Notes: generated by a model not told the origin, from the sequence alone. DNA of 64,000 nt from Lysinibacillus sp. FSL M8-0337 (GCF_038593855.1 NZ_CP151996.1:3658001-3722000), one strand, 5' to 3'. Shown: positions 18,369 to 26,899, numbered from the stretch's first letter. Numbers and translations: made by a program.

Positions 18369-19178
18369 TTAGGCAGCTTGGATAAACTGAGTTCGGTATT
18401 GCACCGGACTCAGTTTTAATTTTGCCTTGATACGTTTTGTGTTGTAATAGTTCATATATTGTTCTAATTCTATTTTAAACTGCTCCACACTTTCGAATTC
18501 CTTTAAATAAAGGAATTCGGACTTCATTATGCCAAAGAAATTCTCCATTACGGAGTTATCATGACAATTCCCTTTACGTGACATACTTTGCACAACACCT
18601 TTTGCTTTTAGAGCGTGGCGATATTGCTTCATTTGATAATGCCAGCCTTGATCGGAATGCATGAGTAGTTTATGTTCTTCTGGCAAGCGTGCTAAAGCCT
18701 TCTCCAACATCTCTGAGACCAATGAATAGGTAGGTCTAGAGCCAATTGTATAGGTGATAATTTCTCCGTTAAACAAGTCTAAAACAGGCGATAAATAAAG
18801 CTTTTCGCCAAATAATTTAAACTCAGTAATATCCGTTACCCATTTCTCGTTTGGGGCATCGGCTTTAAAGTTACGATTTAAAATATTATCCGCAATTTTG
18901 CCAACTGTCCCTTTATAAGATTTATACTTTTTCATTCTTACTATGCACTTTAAACCAAGCTCTTTCATCATGCGTTGTACTTTCTTATGATTCACCTTTT
19001 GCCCACGATTCGCGAGCTCATCACGAATGCGACGGTAGCCGTAACGACCCTCATGTTCGTTATAAATTGCTTGAATTTCGGCCTTTAACTCGGCATCTGA
19101 ATCTGGTCGATTCATCTTCTTCACTAAATCGTAGTACGTGCTACGTGGAATCTTTGCGAATGCCACGAGAGCCTTCAC
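18369..19178 (-). CDS. IS150-like transposase, orfB (integrase core)
   Basis: DDE transposase catalytic part, 269 residues from the first usable GTG. Visible blocks are the HTH-like N-terminus IYNEHEGRYGYRRIRDEL, NEKWVTDITEF (first Asp), LLMHSDQGWHYQ (second Asp) and KGNCHDNSVMENFFGIMKSE (Glu). It is normally made as an OrfAB fusion by -1 ribosomal frameshifting; its frame is -1 relative to orfA, and the stretch just upstream is open. The C-terminal PVQYR is typical of the family. Confidence 0.9.
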   Translation of the reverse strand: MKALVAFAKIPRSTYYDLVKKMNRPDSDAELKAEIQAIYNEHEGRYGYRRIRDELANRGQKVNHKKVQRMMKELGLKCIVRMKKYKSYKGTVGKIADNILNRNFKADAPNEKWVTDITEFKLFGEKLYLSPVLDLFNGEIITYTIGSRPTYSLVSEMLEKALARLPEEHKLLMHSDQGWHYQMKQYRHALKAKGVVQSMSRKGNCHDNSVMENFFGIMKSEFLYLKEFESVEQFKIELEQYMNYYNTKRIKAKLKLSPVQYRTQFIQAA

Positions 19179-19210
19179 CGGGTATTTGTACCTTAGTTCA
19201 TAGATGACCT

Positions 19211-19723
19211 TTACTTTGTCTTCTTTGGTGATTTTTCCTTGGCTTGAACTAAGGCATTCAACTTTTTTAAATAATCGTTTTCCATACGTAGTCGGTCGAT
19301 TTCTGCTCGAAGTGCTTCCGGTGAGCCCTCTACTAGTACTTGTTTTGGTTGTTTGTTCGTTTCTTTTTTCATGGATGGACGCCCCTTTTTCCTTGACTGA
19401 AGGGCATCGAATCCTTTTGTTTCAAATTGTTTTCTCCAAACACATAGGGTTGAAGGAGCCACTATATGAAAAATAGCAGCTGTTTCAGTTAAGGATGTAC
19501 CGTGTTCAATCATAAAATTTAGTACGTCTAGTTTAAACTGTGCAGAGTAATTTGTATATTGTTTTACAAAAGCATCAACACCACGTTGTTTATAATGTTT
19601 CACCCAAGTTAAAAGATTAGGGTGTAAAACGCCTATTTCTTTGGCAATTGATCTCGCACTTTCATTTCCATTTAAATATCTTAAAACAGCATTTAACTTT
19701 TCTTCTCCACTAAATTTAGCCAT
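19211..19723 (-). CDS. IS150-like transposase, orfA (helix-turn-helix)
   Basis: DNA-binding part of the transposase, 170 residues from the ATG at 19723, with GGAGGTG upstream inside the terminal repeat region. It carries two HTH units (FSGEEKLNAVLRYLNGNESA and the SLTETAAIFHIVAPSTLCVW region) and a C-terminal leucine-rich coiled coil, IDRLRMENDYLKKLNALVQ, for dimer formation. The end of the frame, rich in AAG/AAA codons, lies where frameshifting into orfB would occur. The frame is open upstream to 19762, but that part lies in the IS end. Confidence 0.88.
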   Translation of the reverse strand: MAKFSGEEKLNAVLRYLNGNESARSIAKEIGVLHPNLLTWVKHYKQRGVDAFVKQYTNYSAQFKLDVLNFMIEHGTSLTETAAIFHIVAPSTLCVWRKQFETKGFDALQSRKKGRPSMKKETNKQPKQVLVEGSPEALRAEIDRLRMENDYLKKLNALVQAKEKSPKKTK

Positions 19724-19809
19724 ATAAAAACTGCACCTCCAATTGTTAGATGTGTCTAACAATTGGGGTGCAGTTCATTTTGCCTTAGCAAAGTGGTTTT
19801 TTACTCTTA

Positions 19810-20868
19810 CTATTTATTTACTGTCATCAGTGTAAGCGATAAGATTTTCGTAAATTGCGCACGTGTCAAATTGCCTTTTGGATTAAACTTACCATTTGCG
19901 CCTTCAATAATTCCTAATTGCTGTAATAAGCCAATCGATGCTACCGCTTCCTGACGCATGTCACCTTTATCTGTAAAAGTATTATTTTTATTAGCCTTTT
20001 CTACATCGAATTCTACTGATTCCAAGTAGCTTGCCGTTACATGAGCCATTTCCTCACGTGTAGCCGGTTTATTTGGTTCGAAATTTTCACCATCAAAAAT
20101 TTCGAGTAATCCATACTCTTGTAAAATCGCTACTTCCTTTGCCCCCCAGAAGCCTTGCATATCTTTGTATGTAGCTGGACCTTCATAATCTTCATTAACA
20201 TCTAGTCCTGAAGCACGGAAAATCATCGCAGCTAATTGTCCACGTGTTACTTGACCATTCGGATTAAACGTTGTATCCGTAACACCTGTCACTATTCCAG
20301 CTTGATAAAGTAATTGGATATAGCTTTCAGCCCAGTGACCAATTGCATCTGTAAAATAACCACCTGGTTTAAGATCAAAATCTGCACGGTTTAATACTGT
20401 CAACCAATCATTCACATCTTCATTACTTGCAGTTTGCCATTTTCCCTCTGCATAAACTTCAGCCTTGTAACTATTACCAGATTGAATAAAGCGCATTTGC
20501 ATAGCATCACCAAATAGCTTTTTAATTTCTTCGTAGTTTTCTTTAAACTCTTTTTCACCCTCAGGATATAAGTTTGTCCCATCTGAATAGCTATCCATTA
20601 CTGCCTTTAGTGAAACTTTCAAAGTAATGCTATTTTTAGTTGTTACTACAGTCATATTATCAGGATTGTCAATACCTAATTCTGAAAGTAATAGCATTTT
20701 GTAGATATCTTGATAAGACATAGACTGCGCTTGGTTTGTTGCTACAACAACCTGATTTGGATGAATAATATTGGCAATATTGTCATTACCTTGAGCTTGT
20801 GCTTGTGTAGCAAAACCTCCTGTAAAACAAGCAATACTTAAAGCTCCAGCTAAAATCGTTTTCTTCAT
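19810..20868 (-). CDS. S-layer homology (SLH) domain surface protein
   Basis: Exported protein of 352 residues. The signal peptide MKKTILAGALSIACFTGGFA ends near TQAQAQ. The middle region (about 30-165) is unrecognised and acidic. Three SLH domains follow: FTDAIGHWAESYIQLLYQAG with VTRGQLAAMIFRA, YKDMQGFWGAKEVAILQEYG with ATREEMAHV, and FTDKGDMRQEAVASIGLLQ with LTRAQFTKIL. SLH domains bind pyruvylated wall polymer. I use the ATG at 20868, because the upstream TTG at 20886 overlaps the AAAGGGG ribosome binding site. Its old terminator has been split by the IS. Confidence 0.9.
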   Translation of the reverse strand: MKKTILAGALSIACFTGGFATQAQAQGNDNIANIIHPNQVVVATNQAQSMSYQDIYKMLLLSELGIDNPDNMTVVTTKNSITLKVSLKAVMDSYSDGTNLYPEGEKEFKENYEEIKKLFGDAMQMRFIQSGNSYKAEVYAEGKWQTASNEDVNDWLTVLNRADFDLKPGGYFTDAIGHWAESYIQLLYQAGIVTGVTDTTFNPNGQVTRGQLAAMIFRASGLDVNEDYEGPATYKDMQGFWGAKEVAILQEYGLLEIFDGENFEPNKPATREEMAHVTASYLESVEFDVEKANKNNTFTDKGDMRQEAVASIGLLQQLGIIEGANGKFNPKGNLTRAQFTKILSLTLMTVNK

Positions 20869-20886
20869 TTTTCTTTCCCCTTTCAA

Positions 20887-21249
20887 TTCATAAATTTAGT
20901 GTACTAAATCATCTGTTAACAAATCTATAAATATATGTAAATTATTCAAAATTATAATAAAGTCCTATATTTTAAAAACTAAATTTACCGTCTAAATAAT
21001 TAGTTACATAGGTCTAATTCATTAATACATTTATTCACAAAAGGGATAACTCCTCACCTCATATAGTCTTTTTGATTCACAACAACAACATTTGTACGGT
21101 ACTCATCTAGTCTTAGAGACCTCCATCTAAAAACATGTAGATGTGCTGTTATTTTTATTCTCCATCAGCACATACTCATACTCTAAGAAGGTAAATTTAA
21201 ATAGTAATCAGACATATTTTTATATCATTATAATAATTGAGTTTATTAT
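20887..21249. other. intergenic region between divergent genes
   Basis: AT-rich region holding the SLH gene promoter (minus strand). An 8-bp inverted repeat ATGTGCTG/CAGCACAT lies at 21141-21148 and 21166-21173 with no T tract; a regulatory role is possible but unproven. Confidence 0.35.
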
Positions 21250-21279
21250 TTGATTTTAGTTCATTGGAAGCAGTACTAT
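21250..21279 (+). promoter_or_regulatory. putative promoter of the hydroxyacyl-CoA dehydrogenase gene
   Basis: TTGATT (21250-21255) and TACTAT (21274-21279) are 18 bases apart, about 75 bases before the ATG. Confidence 0.4.
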
Positions 21280-21352
21280 GGGAGTGTAACAAAGAAGTCA
21301 TTTCGCAACGAAACTATTATATTGATGTAACATTATCAGAGGAGGAAGTCAG

Positions 21353-22252
21353 ATGAATTATCAAAACATTACTGTAGCAGGAAGCGGAGTTTTAGGAAGC
21401 CAGATTGCTTATCAGTCTGCATTTAAAGGATTTAACGTTACTGTATACGATATTAATGACGATGCTTTAAAAAATGCGCAAGAGCGTATTACAAAGTTAA
21501 AACCATTGTATCAGCACGATTTAGGTGCCACACAGGAAGAAGTAGATGCTGCTTACGCTCGTCTATCATTTAATAGTGATTTAGCAGATGCTGTAGCAAA
21601 TGCTGATTTAGTTATCGAAGCTATTCCTGAAGTTGTAAAAATTAAAACTGAATTTTACACAAACCTTGGTAAAGTTGCACCTGCAAAAACAATTTTTGCT
21701 ACAAACTCATCCACTTTATTACCTAGCCAATTTGCAGAAGCAACAGGTCGTCCAGAGAAATTTTTAGCATTACATTTTGCTAATACTATTTGGGTAAACA
21801 ATACGGCTGAAATTATGAAACACCCAGGTACAGATATGAAAGTATTCGATGAAGTGGTGGAATTTGCACGTGCTATCGGCATGGTACCACTACCTTTATA
21901 TAAAGAACAGCCTGGCTATATTTTAAACTCTTTACTAGTGCCATTTTTAGATGCTGCTGAAATGCTATTAGTAAAAGAAGTAGCTGACCCTGAAACAATT
22001 GATAAAACATGGATGATTGGTACTGGCGCTCCTCTTGGACCATTTGCTATTTTAGACGTTGTAGGTATTAATACAGCCCATAACATTGTAGAAGCAAAAG
22101 CTGCCGCTACAGGGGATGAAAACATGAAAAAATTAGCTAACCTATTGAAAACAGAGTATATCGATAAAGGTAAATTAGGACGAGCTACAGGTGAAGGCTT
22201 CTACCAATACCCTAACCCAAGCTTCGCTAAACCCGATTTCCTAAAAGGCTAG
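21353..22252 (+). CDS. 3-hydroxyacyl-CoA dehydrogenase
   Basis: NAD-dependent dehydrogenase of 299 residues. The Rossmann nucleotide site is VAGSGVLGSQIAYQSAFKG at the N-terminus with VTVYDIND as the second strand. Downstream are ADLVIEAIPE, TNSSTLLPSQFAEAT and a catalytic-type His in LALHFANTIW. The C-terminal helical domain has GYILNSLLVPFLDAAEMLL and LGPFAILDVVGINT. The usual HFFNP motif reads HFANT, so the substrate may not be a standard fatty acyl-CoA. GGAGGAAG precedes the ATG. It is monocistronic with its own terminator. Confidence 0.85.
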   Translation: MNYQNITVAGSGVLGSQIAYQSAFKGFNVTVYDINDDALKNAQERITKLKPLYQHDLGATQEEVDAAYARLSFNSDLADAVANADLVIEAIPEVVKIKTEFYTNLGKVAPAKTIFATNSSTLLPSQFAEATGRPEKFLALHFANTIWVNNTAEIMKHPGTDMKVFDEVVEFARAIGMVPLPLYKEQPGYILNSLLVPFLDAAEMLLVKEVADPETIDKTWMIGTGAPLGPFAILDVVGINTAHNIVEAKAAATGDENMKKLANLLKTEYIDKGKLGRATGEGFYQYPNPSFAKPDFLKG

Positions 22253-22273
22253 TGCCTGTCACTCATACAATTT
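22252..22273 (+). repeat. GTGCC family repeat, copy 3
   Basis: GTGCCTGTCACTCATACAAT directly after the dehydrogenase stop codon. Confidence 0.6.
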
Positions 22274-22318
22274 AAGCCGCAACATGTCGCACTTAGCGCA
22301 TGTTACGGCTTTTTTTTA
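22274..22318 (+). terminator. terminator between two repeat copies
   Basis: Thirteen-bp stem with one mismatch (22274-22286 with 22299-22311) and a run of eight or more T. Flanked on both sides by the GTGCC repeat in the same orientation. Confidence 0.85.
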
Positions 22319-22341
22319 GTGCCTGTCACCCAAACAATTTT
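22319..22341 (+). repeat. GTGCC family repeat, copy 4
   Basis: GTGCCTGTCACCCAAACAAT, nearly identical to the copy 67 bases upstream. It reaches the stop codon of the convergent gene ending at 22340. Confidence 0.6.
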
Positions 22342-22978
22342 ATTGATTTAATACTTTTCCCTGAGCACTCACTATTTTAATGTCATATGTACTCTTTTGA
22401 GATTGCTCATTTCGGTTTTGAAAATTAATCATTTGATAAACCGTCTCTTCCATCTCCAGCGCTAATTTTTGCGCATCTTTCTCAGAACCATCTATTGTCG
22501 TTTGGATAGTAATGAAAGACTGGTGATCCGTCGTTACATGTTTGAATACTGTATAACTTTCAAGACTTTCCACAATCGTTTTAATAAAATTGGATACCCC
22601 ATTATCGAGATTGATATCCTCTTCATCCCGTGAGGTTAGTTCCCACCGTTCAAAAACAACCGTATAGTCCATAAATGGAGAGGTTTCTATCACACTTTTG
22701 GCAATCGGCTCCATATCCTTTTTTACCAAATTAAAATAATCTTCGTCCGCAACAACTTGTAACACCAATTCTTTCTTTGGTGTCGTTTTCACATCTACTC
22801 CAACATAGATTGCACGCAACTTATCTTTCAATGTAGCCATACTTAATTGTTCTTGACTAACGAATGAATCCTGCCCCTCATTATTTTTTAAAGTATCATC
22901 TGCTAAAAGCCTATCGACAAAGTTAAAAGTAACTATAGTCACTAGTAACACACCAACAATCATTACTATCTTTCTCAC
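22340..22978 (-). CDS. hypothetical membrane-anchored protein
   Basis: A 212-residue protein of unknown function. One N-terminal membrane segment (VRKIVMIVGVLLVTIVTFNF) is followed by an extracytoplasmic domain rich in acidic and polar residues with no motif I recognise. The frame is open to 23041, but GTG at 22978, preceded by TTAGGGGGGAA, is the likely start. It is monocistronic and converges on the dehydrogenase gene. Confidence 0.6.
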   Translation of the reverse strand: MRKIVMIVGVLLVTIVTFNFVDRLLADDTLKNNEGQDSFVSQEQLSMATLKDKLRAIYVGVDVKTTPKKELVLQVVADEDYFNLVKKDMEPIAKSVIETSPFMDYTVVFERWELTSRDEEDINLDNGVSNFIKTIVESLESYTVFKHVTTDHQSFITIQTTIDGSEKDAQKLALEMEETVYQMINFQNRNEQSQKSTYDIKIVSAQGKVLNQ

Positions 22979-23140
22979 CGTGCATTCCCCCCTAATTAGA
23001 AGGTATGACATAGAAAACATAAAAAATGCCATCATCCACACGATGTTTCTTGTTAATTTGCATTATTTCATTACTTTAAAAAAAGTTCTTGAGAAACATT
23101 TTTAATCATATTACCTTAGCTAAAGAAGGAGGACGATACA

Positions 23141-23590
23141 ATGAAAATCACAATTGAAGAATTACCCGCTTCAAAAATTGCCTTTTTTAGAAACGTTGGT
23201 GAATATGGTGAACGACAAAACAAAGGGTTAATGGAGTCTTTTAAACAATGGGCACATTTAAATGACTTGTTGAATCAATCAGCCATATTCGGCATAGCGC
23301 AAGATAATCCCGAAATAACTCCTAAAGAGCAATGTCGATATGATGTGGGCATAATGATTCATGAAAATTTCCATGTGTCAAAACCTGCACATGTTGGTAC
23401 ATTTAGTGGCGGGAAATATGCTGTTTTCTTGCTCGACCATACTAAAGAAGCAATCAGCACATTTTGGAACACTGTCTTTTCAGAAATCGAACAACATCAG
23501 CTAATCATGAGACAAGAACCAATAATTGAAAGATATACATCGCAAATGATTGATAATCATTTATGCGAAATATTAGTTCCGGTTCAGTAA
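23141..23590 (+). CDS. GyrI-like small-molecule-binding domain protein
   Basis: Single-domain protein of 149 residues of the GyrI/SbmC (SOUL-like) fold, as found at the C-terminus of AraC-type effector-binding regulators. Visible family marks are KIAFFRNVGEYGERQNKG near the start, FGIAQDNPEITPKEQCRYDVG in the centre (residues 54-74) and GTFSGGKYAVF. It has no DNA-binding part, so it probably binds or modifies a small hydrophobic compound, or inhibits gyrase like SbmC. GGAGGACG lies before the ATG. Confidence 0.75.
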   Translation: MKITIEELPASKIAFFRNVGEYGERQNKGLMESFKQWAHLNDLLNQSAIFGIAQDNPEITPKEQCRYDVGIMIHENFHVSKPAHVGTFSGGKYAVFLLDHTKEAISTFWNTVFSEIEQHQLIMRQEPIIERYTSQMIDNHLCEILVPVQ

Positions 23591-23630
23591 AGTTTACGAA
23601 TTGATTTCTCAGAATTAACGCTTACTGCAA

Positions 23631-23870
23631 AATAAGAGGTTGGGACATAACTAAACAAATTTAAGGAACAGAGGAAAGGTGTTCATAAATTTTTGCTATT
23701 ATAGGAACTTAGCCATTCTTGCTTTTGCAAAAATAAAAAATTAGAAGTGTTCACTAGTTGTTGATAGCGAAGGCGGTGAATCCTGCTCAGAACGCACACA
23801 CCGTAAGACGCGGACAACAACAGCGCAGCAAAAAAGTGTTAGATTGAACCTAATCAATCTAACACTTTTT
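23631..23870. repeat. GGGAC/GTGTTAGATT repeat, long copy, ending in a terminator hairpin
   Basis: Begins AAGAGGTTGGGACATAACT, has a GC-richer core (about 23765-23830) unlike its surroundings, and ends in the same 15-bp hairpin as at 13931-13970 (arms 23831-23845 and 23856-23870). It contains no convincing open frame. The hairpin lies 10 bases past the ABC ATPase stop and should terminate that operon. Confidence 0.65.
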
Positions 23871-23880
23871 GTACATTTTA

Positions 23881-24567
23881 TTAATTTACATTTTGCAAAA
23901 TTTTACCGTCATTCATTTTAATGACTTGGTCTGTATACATAAGCATTTCTTCATCATGTGTAACCATTAACGTCGTTATATTTAATGATTTAGTAAGATT
24001 TCGAATTAACTCCATTACGTCCTTCGATCGTTTCGAATCCAGACTTGCTGTTGGCTCATCCGCAAAGAGCACTTTCGGTTTATGAATAATCGCTCGGGCA
24101 ATAGCAACTCGCTGCTTCTCCCCACCTGATAATGAAGAAGGATAGGCATTTTTACGATGATCCATCCCTACTAAATTTAAAATACGCTCTACCTCTCTTT
24201 GCTGCTCGTGTTTCTTTAATGGCGATTCAGAAACTTCCAACATCAGCAGAAGCTGTTCTTCTACTGTAAGAAACGGCACTAAATGTGCAAATTGAAAGAC
24301 AAAGCCAAATTTACTTGCCCGTACTTGACGAACTTGATCTGCACTCAATGTCGTCATGTTTTTCCCTTCAAAGATTACCTGCCCATCGGTTGTAGGTTGC
24401 AAACCTGCTGCAATCGTTAGTAGTGTACTTTTACCAGAACCTGAAGCGCCCACTAATGCTGTTACTTCTCCTTCTTTCAGGGTCAGGTTAATGCCTTTTA
24501 ATATTTCTTCCTGCACTTCACCATTTGTAAACGTTTTTCTAACATTCTCCATTGTAAATTGTGTCAT
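23881..24567 (-). CDS. ABC transporter ATP-binding protein (MacB/LolD-like)
   Basis: Cytoplasmic ATPase of 228 residues for the FtsX-type permease upstream. Walker A is GASGSGKST (40-48); the signature reads SSLSGGEKQRVAIARA, Walker B VLFADEPTASLD and the switch histidine is in MVTHD. The frame is open to 24666, but ATG at 24567, with AAGGAG upstream and one base after the permease stop, is the natural start. The pair belongs to the exporter/mechanotransmission group, not to importers. Confidence 0.92.
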   Translation of the reverse strand: MTQFTMENVRKTFTNGEVQEEILKGINLTLKEGEVTALVGASGSGKSTLLTIAAGLQPTTDGQVIFEGKNMTTLSADQVRQVRASKFGFVFQFAHLVPFLTVEEQLLLMLEVSESPLKKHEQQREVERILNLVGMDHRKNAYPSSLSGGEKQRVAIARAIIHKPKVLFADEPTASLDSKRSKDVMELIRNLTKSLNITTLMVTHDEEMLMYTDQVIKMNDGKILQNVN

Positions 24568-24568
24568 A

Positions 24569-25603
24569 TTAGACCTCTCCTTGTTGTATCGCTTGTAATG
24601 GTTGAATTTTTTTAATTTGGATACCAGAAATAGTAGCTCCGATAAATCCAATAATAAGGAATACAATCGACAATTGTGTTATTGTAGCAAAACTTAAACT
24701 AAATGGCATTCCTTGTGGTGCAAACTGATTAAAAACTTGGCTTAGTGTAATTGATAGCACCAGAGAAATCGCAGTAATCACAATCATTTGCGTCCAAATC
24801 ATTTTGAATAACTTACTTGTTTTTAAACCAATTGCTTTTAAAATACCATATAAGCCAATCTTCTGAACGTTCATCATATAGAAAAAGATTGCAAACAGCA
24901 TGCCACTAATGACAACTAAAAACCAGACAATCATATTAAGAGACATTTGTTCTGCGCTATAACTCGGTATCGTATTTAAAAAATCACTTTTTGAAAAAGC
25001 TTGTAATCCTGTATACGCTTGTGAGGTATCCCCATCTGGTGTAAACACTAATTGCATTTCTTTAACTCGATAAATTTCTTGGTAATCTTCCATACTAATA
25101 TAGGCTACTGGCGCATGGCTATATTTCTTTTGTTCAACAAAATCTTTTACAATAAACTTGCCACTAAACTGATTGTTTGTTACTGTATCGCCTATTTGTA
25201 TTCCTTTTTCCTTTAATGAGCTATCTAAAATAATTTCTTCATGTTTGACATTTGCAAATAACGGCGAGTCGGTAGCTGTTACAAATGCCACGCTTTGCTG
25301 CTTCCCTGCCTTATCATTAATAAAGCCCATTTGAATAGAAAAGGCGACAGCATCTTTTTGTTTGCTTAAAATTTCATCTTGGGTACTGCTATCTATTCTA
25401 GAAAGATTATATGTTTCATCTGCATCTTCGTTCATGTAAAACTGCCCCGCTGGTAAATCTTTAATAAGCGCAGCATTGTCTTGCGATAATCCATTTGCCA
25501 AACCCGAAATAATAAAGGTTAATAAACTCACCAGAAAAACAATCGAACCTAAAATTACAAATCGTACTTTATTTTTCTTCATTTCTTTTAAAGCCAGGTT
25601 CAT
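24569..25603 (-). CDS. FtsX-like ABC transporter permease
   Basis: Permease of 344 residues with one N-terminal membrane helix (about 14-36), a large extracellular MacB-type domain (about 40-215) and three C-terminal helices (about 222-243, 270-292 and 308-328). This layout fits MacB/FtsX-type efflux or envelope-signalling transporters. The C-terminal helices carry the FtsX domain, ending IQIKKIQPLQAIQQGEV. The ATG has GGAGGGG upstream. Four phased ATGAAC boxes lie 49-87 bases upstream, suggesting control by a response regulator not encoded nearby. Confidence 0.88.
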   Translation of the reverse strand: MNLALKEMKKNKVRFVILGSIVFLVSLLTFIISGLANGLSQDNAALIKDLPAGQFYMNEDADETYNLSRIDSSTQDEILSKQKDAVAFSIQMGFINDKAGKQQSVAFVTATDSPLFANVKHEEIILDSSLKEKGIQIGDTVTNNQFSGKFIVKDFVEQKKYSHAPVAYISMEDYQEIYRVKEMQLVFTPDGDTSQAYTGLQAFSKSDFLNTIPSYSAEQMSLNMIVWFLVVISGMLFAIFFYMMNVQKIGLYGILKAIGLKTSKLFKMIWTQMIVITAISLVLSITLSQVFNQFAPQGMPFSLSFATITQLSIVFLIIGFIGATISGIQIKKIQPLQAIQQGEV

Positions 25604-25637
25604 TTTAAACCCCTCCTATTTCTTTTTACATTCTTAG

Positions 25638-25690
25638 AATATAGAGTCAACATGAACACAACATGAACTGAACATGAACGGAAGATGAAC
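25638..25690 (-). promoter_or_regulatory. four ATGAAC boxes at exact 11-bp spacing before the ABC operon
   Basis: ATGAAC occurs at 25652, 25663, 25674 and 25685, each start 11 bases from the next. On the minus strand this is GTTCAT-N5 repeated four times. TATATT (25643-25638, minus) lies 8 bases downstream of the last box and could be the -10. Such direct repeats with one-turn spacing are typical of OmpR/PhoP-type activators. Confidence 0.65.
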
Positions 25691-25741
25691 TAAACATTAC
25701 AGTTGAACATCGCTGCCGCTTCCTACTCAAACAAAAATAAA

Positions 25742-25768
25742 AAACCTTCTACGCATAATGACGTGGAA
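25742..25768 (-). terminator. terminator after the EVE-like nuclease gene
   Basis: CTTCTACG (25745-25752) pairs with CGTGGAAG (25761-25768); a T-rich tract follows on the minus strand. Confidence 0.55.
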
Positions 25769-25844
25769 GATTTTGTAAATGGGGATAGAAGCTCGTTTAC
25801 CGCAGTAAAGCTAAACGGCTAGAATAACGCTCCTAAAAGAATCG

Positions 25845-26843
25845 TTACAAGTAATGTTTTTGAATTACTTGCATTAATTTATTGGCATTTTCTTCGCTAA
25901 TTGAGAACATCGTTTGTCTAAAGTTAAAACCTTGTCCACAAATAGTTTTCATTTCTGAAGCGCTTAATGGACGCTTTAATATACAAAAATCTTGTAAAGG
26001 TGTATTTGTCTCTGCATTAGCATAGCCATTATAATCTTGCTTGTTATATTTACCCGAACCTTTTCCGTATCCTACAATTCCAGCGCCGCTTTTATAAAGG
26101 AATACAATATCGCCCTTTTGAATCTTTTCTATTTTTTCTTGCCATCCTTTATGATAAGCCGCTGCTTTCATTCCAGTTAACATTTCATCTGTCGTTAGCG
26201 GATTATTGTTATGATTCGTGTTTAAAACGTAGGCGCTACTCTCATATTCTAAATAACTTTCAATTGGAGAATACATATTAAACTCAATATAATGTTCACC
26301 ATTCACTTCAAATATCCAGTAGACAATGGCATCAATAGTCAAACCGTTCTTCTTCCAATAAATAATTGCTTCTACCGTTTGTTGGTCTAAGCCATTTGTC
26401 ATAACAATGAAATGTTGCTTATTATTAAACATCTCTTGGGTAATTTGATTACTTGCGTCTTTACCAAAATACTCTTTATGAGCGTCCATTAACGATATAT
26501 TGCCTTGGCTATATTTAAGGTATTTTTCATTGAGCTCATCGTAACTACTATTGCCGAATAATTGACCATATCTTAATACTTGTAACAAATTCTCTTGATT
26601 TGAACCCCATCTTTTCAATTCAAATATGTATAAATCGCCATCTTTATCAACAGCTAAAATATCGGGTTCTTCTTGTCTTGGACGCTCGTTAAATATTGTC
26701 ATTAAATCTTTACTAGAAATAAAATCTTGCAGATGGTTAGATACTAACTTTTCTAAATCCTTCTCTTTCCAACCAATCGCATCAAGACTCACTCTTTTAA
26801 CCTTTTCATAATCCCATGAGGACTTATTTAATTTATATAACAT
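25845..26843 (-). CDS. PD-(D/E)XK nuclease-like protein with C-terminal EVE-like domain
   Basis: A 332-residue protein. The N-terminal 190 residues fit a NucS/RecB-type restriction-endonuclease fold: VSNHLQDFI, then EEPDILAVDKDGDLYIFELKR with the D...ExK metal and catalytic residues. The C-terminal 110 residues (GWQEKIEKIQKGDIVFLYKSG and GIVGYGKGSGKY) look like an EVE/PUA-type domain, a fold that reads modified bases. This suggests a modification-sensing nuclease. I use the second ATG at 26843, since the first at 26852 is too close to AAAGGA. It is monocistronic. Confidence 0.6.
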   Translation of the reverse strand: MLYKLNKSSWDYEKVKRVSLDAIGWKEKDLEKLVSNHLQDFISSKDLMTIFNERPRQEEPDILAVDKDGDLYIFELKRWGSNQENLLQVLRYGQLFGNSSYDELNEKYLKYSQGNISLMDAHKEYFGKDASNQITQEMFNNKQHFIVMTNGLDQQTVEAIIYWKKNGLTIDAIVYWIFEVNGEHYIEFNMYSPIESYLEYESSAYVLNTNHNNNPLTTDEMLTGMKAAAYHKGWQEKIEKIQKGDIVFLYKSGAGIVGYGKGSGKYNKQDYNGYANAETNTPLQDFCILKRPLSASEMKTICGQGFNFRQTMFSISEENANKLMQVIQKHYL

Positions 26844-26899
26844 GTAGACCATTTCCTTTCATTAATAGTATCAAATATATTATTTCACCTATTGTAAAT

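Larger units (their letters stand above)
18332..19777 (-). mobile_element. IS3-family (IS150-like) insertion sequence
   Basis: Element of 1446 bp with orfA and orfB in a -1 frame relation. Imperfect terminal inverted repeats are TGAAGTGACCCCTAAAAGTT at the left and, reverse-complemented, TGAACTGCACCCCAATTGTT at the right, both continuing into AGACAC. It is flanked by a 3-bp duplication TTT (18329-18331 and 19778-19780), as expected for this group. Both frames are intact, so it is probably active. A single copy is seen in this window. Confidence 0.88.
18319..19802. terminator. terminator hairpin split by the IS element
   Basis: AAAAAACCACTTT (18319-18331) and AAAGTGGTTTTTT (19790-19802) are perfect reverse complements. 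Removing the IS and one TTT target copy rejoins them around a 9-base loop (TGCCTTAGC), giving a 13-bp bidirectional terminator between the ZIP gene and the SLH gene. Confidence 0.75.

Noticed and set aside
25652-25690. Possible CRISPR or iteron from ATGAAC repeats
   Set aside because: Six-base boxes at 11-bp phasing before a promoter fit regulator binding better.
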